From Bradyrhizobium erythrophlei (GTDB lineage Bacteria > Pseudomonadota > Alphaproteobacteria > Rhizobiales > Xanthobacteraceae), in assembly GCA_900129675.1 (NCBI GenBank), contig FSRD01000002.1:1302001-1366000 (forward strand): a stretch of 64,000 nt of DNA, read 5' to 3'. Position 1 is the first letter of the stretch. Each line of letters opens with the position of its first letter. Both the position numbers and the translations under genes were made by a program. Below the pieces are notes generated by a model. The model did not search any database. It was not told where the DNA came from and saw nothing but the letters and a program-made list of their open reading frames with translations. This document shows, in pieces, positions 61,109 through 64,000 of this stretch.

Positions 61109-62026
61109 TTATCGATCGGGCACGAACACCGTCCCCAGCGCCGCGGGCGCCGTCGAGCCGCCGGTCCGCGCGCGCGAAATCAGGACGAGAACGATCACGG
61201 TCGCGAGATACGGCAACGCCGACATGAATTGCGAGGGTATGCCGACGCCCCAGCCCTGGGCATGCAGCTGCAGGATCGTGACGGCGCCGAACAGATAGGC
61301 GCCGACCACGAGGCGGCCCGGCCGCCATGACGCAAACACCACGAGCGCCAGCGCGATCCAGCCGCGCCCGGCGGTCATGCCCGGAATGAAGAACGGCGTA
61401 TAGGCCAGCGGTAGATAGGCGCCGGCGAGGCCTGCGCAGGCGCCGCCGAACATCACCGCGAACATTCTTATTTTGAGTACCGGATATCCCAGCGCATGCG
61501 CCGAAACATGATTGTCGCCGACCGCCCGCAACACCAGTCCGGCGCGGGTCCGATACAGAAACAGCCAGACGGCGACGACCAGCGCCAGCGAGAGATAGAC
61601 GAAGGCGTCCTCGCCGAACAGGATGCGGCCGACCAGCGGGATATCGGTCAGGACGGGAAGGTGAAGATGCGGCGCGGGGGTGATCCGCTCGCCGACGAAG
61701 CCGGCGCCGATCAGGCCGGACAGCCCGATGCCGAGGATGGTGAGCGCAAGACCGGTCGCGACCTGATTGACGGCAAGGCCCAGCGTCATCAAGGCGAAGA
61801 CCAGCGACAGCAACGTGCCCGCAACGATGCCGCAGAGCGCGCCGATGATGATCGAACCGGTGAGCCAGGCGCCGCCGAAGCCGCAGGCCGCACCGACGAT
61901 CATCATGCCCTCGACACCGAGGTTGAGGACGCCGGCGCGCTCGGTCACGAGTTCGCCGGTGGCCGCCAGCAACAGCGGCGTGGACGCCGCCAGCACCGCC
62001 AGGATGATGGCCTCAATGAGCTCCAT
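61109..62026 (-). CDS. BMP-linked ABC transporter permease 2
   Basis: A 305-residue permease with eight to ten helices: ATGELVTERAGVLNLGVEGM near the start, VNQVATGLALTILGIGLSGL, LRAVGDNHVSAHALGYPVLK (the cytoplasmic coupling loop) and MSALPYLATVIVLVLISRAR. This is the BPD_transp_2 family partner of the simple-sugar/nucleoside importers. ATG 62026 overlaps the preceding permease stop (TGATG). Confidence 0.9.
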   Translation of the reverse strand: MELIEAIILAVLAASTPLLLAATGELVTERAGVLNLGVEGMMIVGAACGFGGAWLTGSIIIGALCGIVAGTLLSLVFALMTLGLAVNQVATGLALTILGIGLSGLIGAGFVGERITPAPHLHLPVLTDIPLVGRILFGEDAFVYLSLALVVAVWLFLYRTRAGLVLRAVGDNHVSAHALGYPVLKIRMFAVMFGGACAGLAGAYLPLAYTPFFIPGMTAGRGWIALALVVFASWRPGRLVVGAYLFGAVTILQLHAQGWGVGIPSQFMSALPYLATVIVLVLISRARTGGSTAPAALGTVFVPDR

Positions 62027-63105
62027 CAGGCCACCTGTCGTGACGCGAAAATGAGCCGGAAGCGGTAGAGAATGAGGGAATCGCAGGCGAGCACGTAGAA
62101 CAGCAGGATGCCCTGGAAGACCTTGGTGACGTCCAACGGGATTTTCATTGCGATCTGGGCCTGCTCGCCGCCGATGAAGGTAAGTGCGAGGAAGAGTCCT
62201 GCAATTAATATTCCAACCGGGTTCAGCCGCCCAAGGAAAGCGACGATGATCGCGGTGAAGCCGTAGCCCGGCGAGATGCCTGGCTGCAGATGCCCGACGG
62301 GACCGGCGACCTCGATGATCCCGGCCATCCCGGCCAGCGCGCCCGAGATCGCGAAGGTCAGAAGGACCAACTGGTTGGAGTTGAAACCGCCGAAGCGCGC
62401 CGCCCGCGGCGCGGCGCCGACGACACGGATTTCGAAGCCTTTGATGGTCTTGCCGAGCAGCACCGCTCCGGCGGCGACCACGACCAGCGCGATGATGGCG
62501 CCGAGATGCAGCCGGCCGCCCTCGATCAGTATGGGAACGGTCGCGACCGGATCGAATTCGGCCGTGGTCGGGAAGTTGAAGCCGGCCGGATCGCGCCACG
62601 GACCGCGGACGAGATAATCCAGGAAGAGATCGGCGACATAGACCAGCATCAGGCTGGTGAGGATTTCGCTGGCGCCGAATTTGACCTTGCACAGCGCCGG
62701 GATCAGGGCATAGAGCGCGCCGGCCGCAGCCCCCAGCAGCAGCATCACGGGCAGCACCCAAGGGCCGGCGCCGGTGCCTTGCGTCTTTACCGCGAGCCAG
62801 CTTCCGGCCACCGCACCAATCAGGAACTGGCCCTCGGCGCCGATGTTCCAGGCATTGGCGAGGTAGCAGAGCGACAGACCAATGGCGATCATCACCAGCG
62901 GCGTCGCCTTCACCGCGATCTCCTGCAGCGAATAGCTGTCGGTCAGGGGGGCGATGAAGTAGGCAGCGAGCGCCGAAACTGGATTCTTGCCGAGGATCGC
63001 AAACAGGATGCTCATGGTCACGAGCGTCAGGCCGATCGCGATCAGCGGCGAAACCAGCGCGATGGTGTTGGAGCGCTCGGCGCGTTTCTCAAGCACCAAC
63101 TGCAT
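62026..63105 (-). CDS. BMP-linked ABC transporter permease 1
   Basis: A 359-residue permease: LVSPLIAIGLTLVTMSILFA, YSLQEIAVKATPLVMIAIGL, YLANAWNIGAEGQFLIGAVA, GFNSNQLVLLTFAISGALAG and GYGFTAIIVAFLGRLNPVGI. It pairs with the downstream permease to form the membrane channel. ATG 63105 follows GGAGG with six-base spacing and is preferred over an ATG at 63138. It overlaps the ATPase gene by 17 bases. Confidence 0.9.
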   Translation of the reverse strand: MQLVLEKRAERSNTIALVSPLIAIGLTLVTMSILFAILGKNPVSALAAYFIAPLTDSYSLQEIAVKATPLVMIAIGLSLCYLANAWNIGAEGQFLIGAVAGSWLAVKTQGTGAGPWVLPVMLLLGAAAGALYALIPALCKVKFGASEILTSLMLVYVADLFLDYLVRGPWRDPAGFNFPTTAEFDPVATVPILIEGGRLHLGAIIALVVVAAGAVLLGKTIKGFEIRVVGAAPRAARFGGFNSNQLVLLTFAISGALAGMAGIIEVAGPVGHLQPGISPGYGFTAIIVAFLGRLNPVGILIAGLFLALTFIGGEQAQIAMKIPLDVTKVFQGILLFYVLACDSLILYRFRLIFASRQVA

Positions 63106-64000
63106 GCGCGGCCTCCGTCGGCTCGAGGCTGCTTCCACCCATCAACAGACCGAGTTTCTCGCGGCTGGCATCGGCCGTCTTGAGCGGCTCCGACAGATGG
63201 CCGTGGAACATCACGGCGATCCGGTCGGCGATCTCGGCGAGCTCATCGAGGTCCTGGCTCGTCACCAAAACCGCAGCGCCGGCGGCGGCGAGATCGAGCA
63301 GCGCCTGCCGGATCACGGCGGCAGCGCCGGCGTCGACGCCCCAGGTCGGCTGGCTGACGACGAGCACGGCCGGGTTGCGCAGGATTTCGCGGCCGACGAT
63401 GAATTTCTGCAAATTTCCGCCCGACAGGCTCGCGGCTTCCGGATCGCGCTTGGCCTTGCGGACATCAAAAGCCTCGGTCGCGCGATCGACCGTCTTCAGG
63501 GTCGCGGCGGTGTTGACGAAGCCGTGCTGCACCATGCCGCTGGCGGCGTGGCCGGTCAGCAGCGCATTTTCCGAGAGCTTCATCCGCGGCGCGGTGCCGT
63601 GGCCGAGCCGCTCCTCGGGCACGAAGGCGGCGCCGAGCTTGCGGCGCTTGGTGATCGAAAGGTGCCCCGCGGCGATACCCTCGATCACCACCGTGCCCGG
63701 GTCCTTCGCCAGCCGCTCACCGGAGAGGGCGGCGAAAAGCTCGTCCTGGCCGTTGCCGGCGACGCCGGCGATGCCCAGGATTTCGCCACCCTTGAGCTCG
63801 AACGAGATGTGTTCGAGCCTCACGCCATGCGGATCGTCGGGCTCCAGGCCGAGGTCGTTGACGACAAGGCGCGGCACCGTGGTTTGCCGGCTCGCCGGCG
63901 CCTTCACTTGCTTGATGTCGGCTCCGACCATCATGCGGGCCAATGAGGCCGCGGTCTCCGCCCTGGGATTGCAGGTCGAGACCTTCTTGCCGCCGCGCAG
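63089..64000 (-). CDS. ABC transporter ATPase, BMP/nucleoside importer (partial)
   Basis: The second half of a duplicated sugar/nucleoside ATPase; the first nucleotide-binding domain lies beyond the right edge. The visible chain runs LRGGKKVSTCNPRAETAAS, LGLEPDDPHGVRLEHISFEL, a Walker-A variant GIAGVAGNGQDELFAALSGE, the signature SLSGGNLQKFIVGREILRNP and a Walker-B-like AVLVVSQPTWGVDAGAAAV. The reduced second site is normal in this family. Frame is open to 64000. Confidence 0.92.
   Translation of the reverse strand: MRGGKKVSTCNPRAETAASLARMMVGADIKQVKAPASRQTTVPRLVVNDLGLEPDDPHGVRLEHISFELKGGEILGIAGVAGNGQDELFAALSGERLAKDPGTVVIEGIAAGHLSITKRRKLGAAFVPEERLGHGTAPRMKLSENALLTGHAASGMVQHGFVNTAATLKTVDRATEAFDVRKAKRDPEAASLSGGNLQKFIVGREILRNPAVLVVSQPTWGVDAGAAAVIRQALLDLAAAGAAVLVTSQDLDELAEIADRIAVMFHGHLSEPLKTADASREKLGLLMGGSSLEPTEAAHAVGA

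Overview
The window is about 62-65% GC, with TTG/GTG starts, Shine-Dalgarno-led operons and dispersed palindromic repeats. Several whole operons are of a type I know from Bradyrhizobium and close relatives (Alphaproteobacteria, Rhizobiales). That assignment rests on recognition of protein families, not on a database search. No rRNA, tRNA or CRISPR array was recognised.

Layout. 1-6.5 kb: formate dehydrogenase operon (DUF3305 tail, DUF3306, an HTH-TorD chaperone fusion, a small Tat peptide, then catalytic, iron-sulfur and cytochrome b subunits), followed by two small secreted or membrane proteins on the other strand. 7.7-16 kb: isochorismatase-like hydrolase, XapX, YtcJ-type amidohydrolase, DoxX, a periplasmic VOC protein, an alginate-export-type porin whose start region looks frameshifted, a DUF1275 protein and an MFS exporter. 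16-19.6 kb: AraC regulator, esterase plus ring-cleaving VOC dioxygenase, and a divergent LysR gene. 20-25.8 kb: two FAD monooxygenases around a TetR gene with two clear operators, then DUF485 plus an acetate-type symporter and a cupin-like protein. 26-33 kb: PepSY protein, decayed small genes, a three-gene membrane/epimerase/methyltransferase operon, two tandem secreted lipase-fold paralogues and a complete IS5-family element with a -1 frameshift site.

33-41 kb: a small membrane protein, an ammonium transporter, an orphan contractile-tail sheath gene followed by a THUMP-type RNA methyltransferase, a scar between two broken genes, and a SulP transporter broken by one extra G. 41.5-51.3 kb: a GntR-controlled catabolic region (Gfo/Idh dehydrogenase, beta-hydroxyacid dehydrogenase, truncated Bug-type binding protein, CMD-family protein, TIM-barrel lactonase-like hydrolase, quinone reductase, LLM flavin oxidoreductase, SDR). 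It is interrupted between the CMD and hydrolase genes by a possible undescribed mobile unit: two divergent genes whose start codons overlap in one CATG, bounded by a 7-bp direct repeat.

51.4-64 kb: purine catabolism. Two small secreted proteins precede DUF3830, a PuuE-type allantoinase and a fused OHCU decarboxylase/HIU hydrolase; then come a xanthine-dehydrogenase-type enzyme (iron-sulfur and molybdenum parts fused, FAD subunit separate), an 8-oxoguanine-deaminase-type amidohydrolase and a BMP-type nucleoside/purine ABC transporter running off the right edge. Together these would import purines or nucleosides, oxidise them and open the urate ring; urate oxidase itself is not in the window.

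Several genes carry single-base frameshifts in or next to short homopolymers. These could be real decay, phase variation or sequencing error, and are flagged separately.
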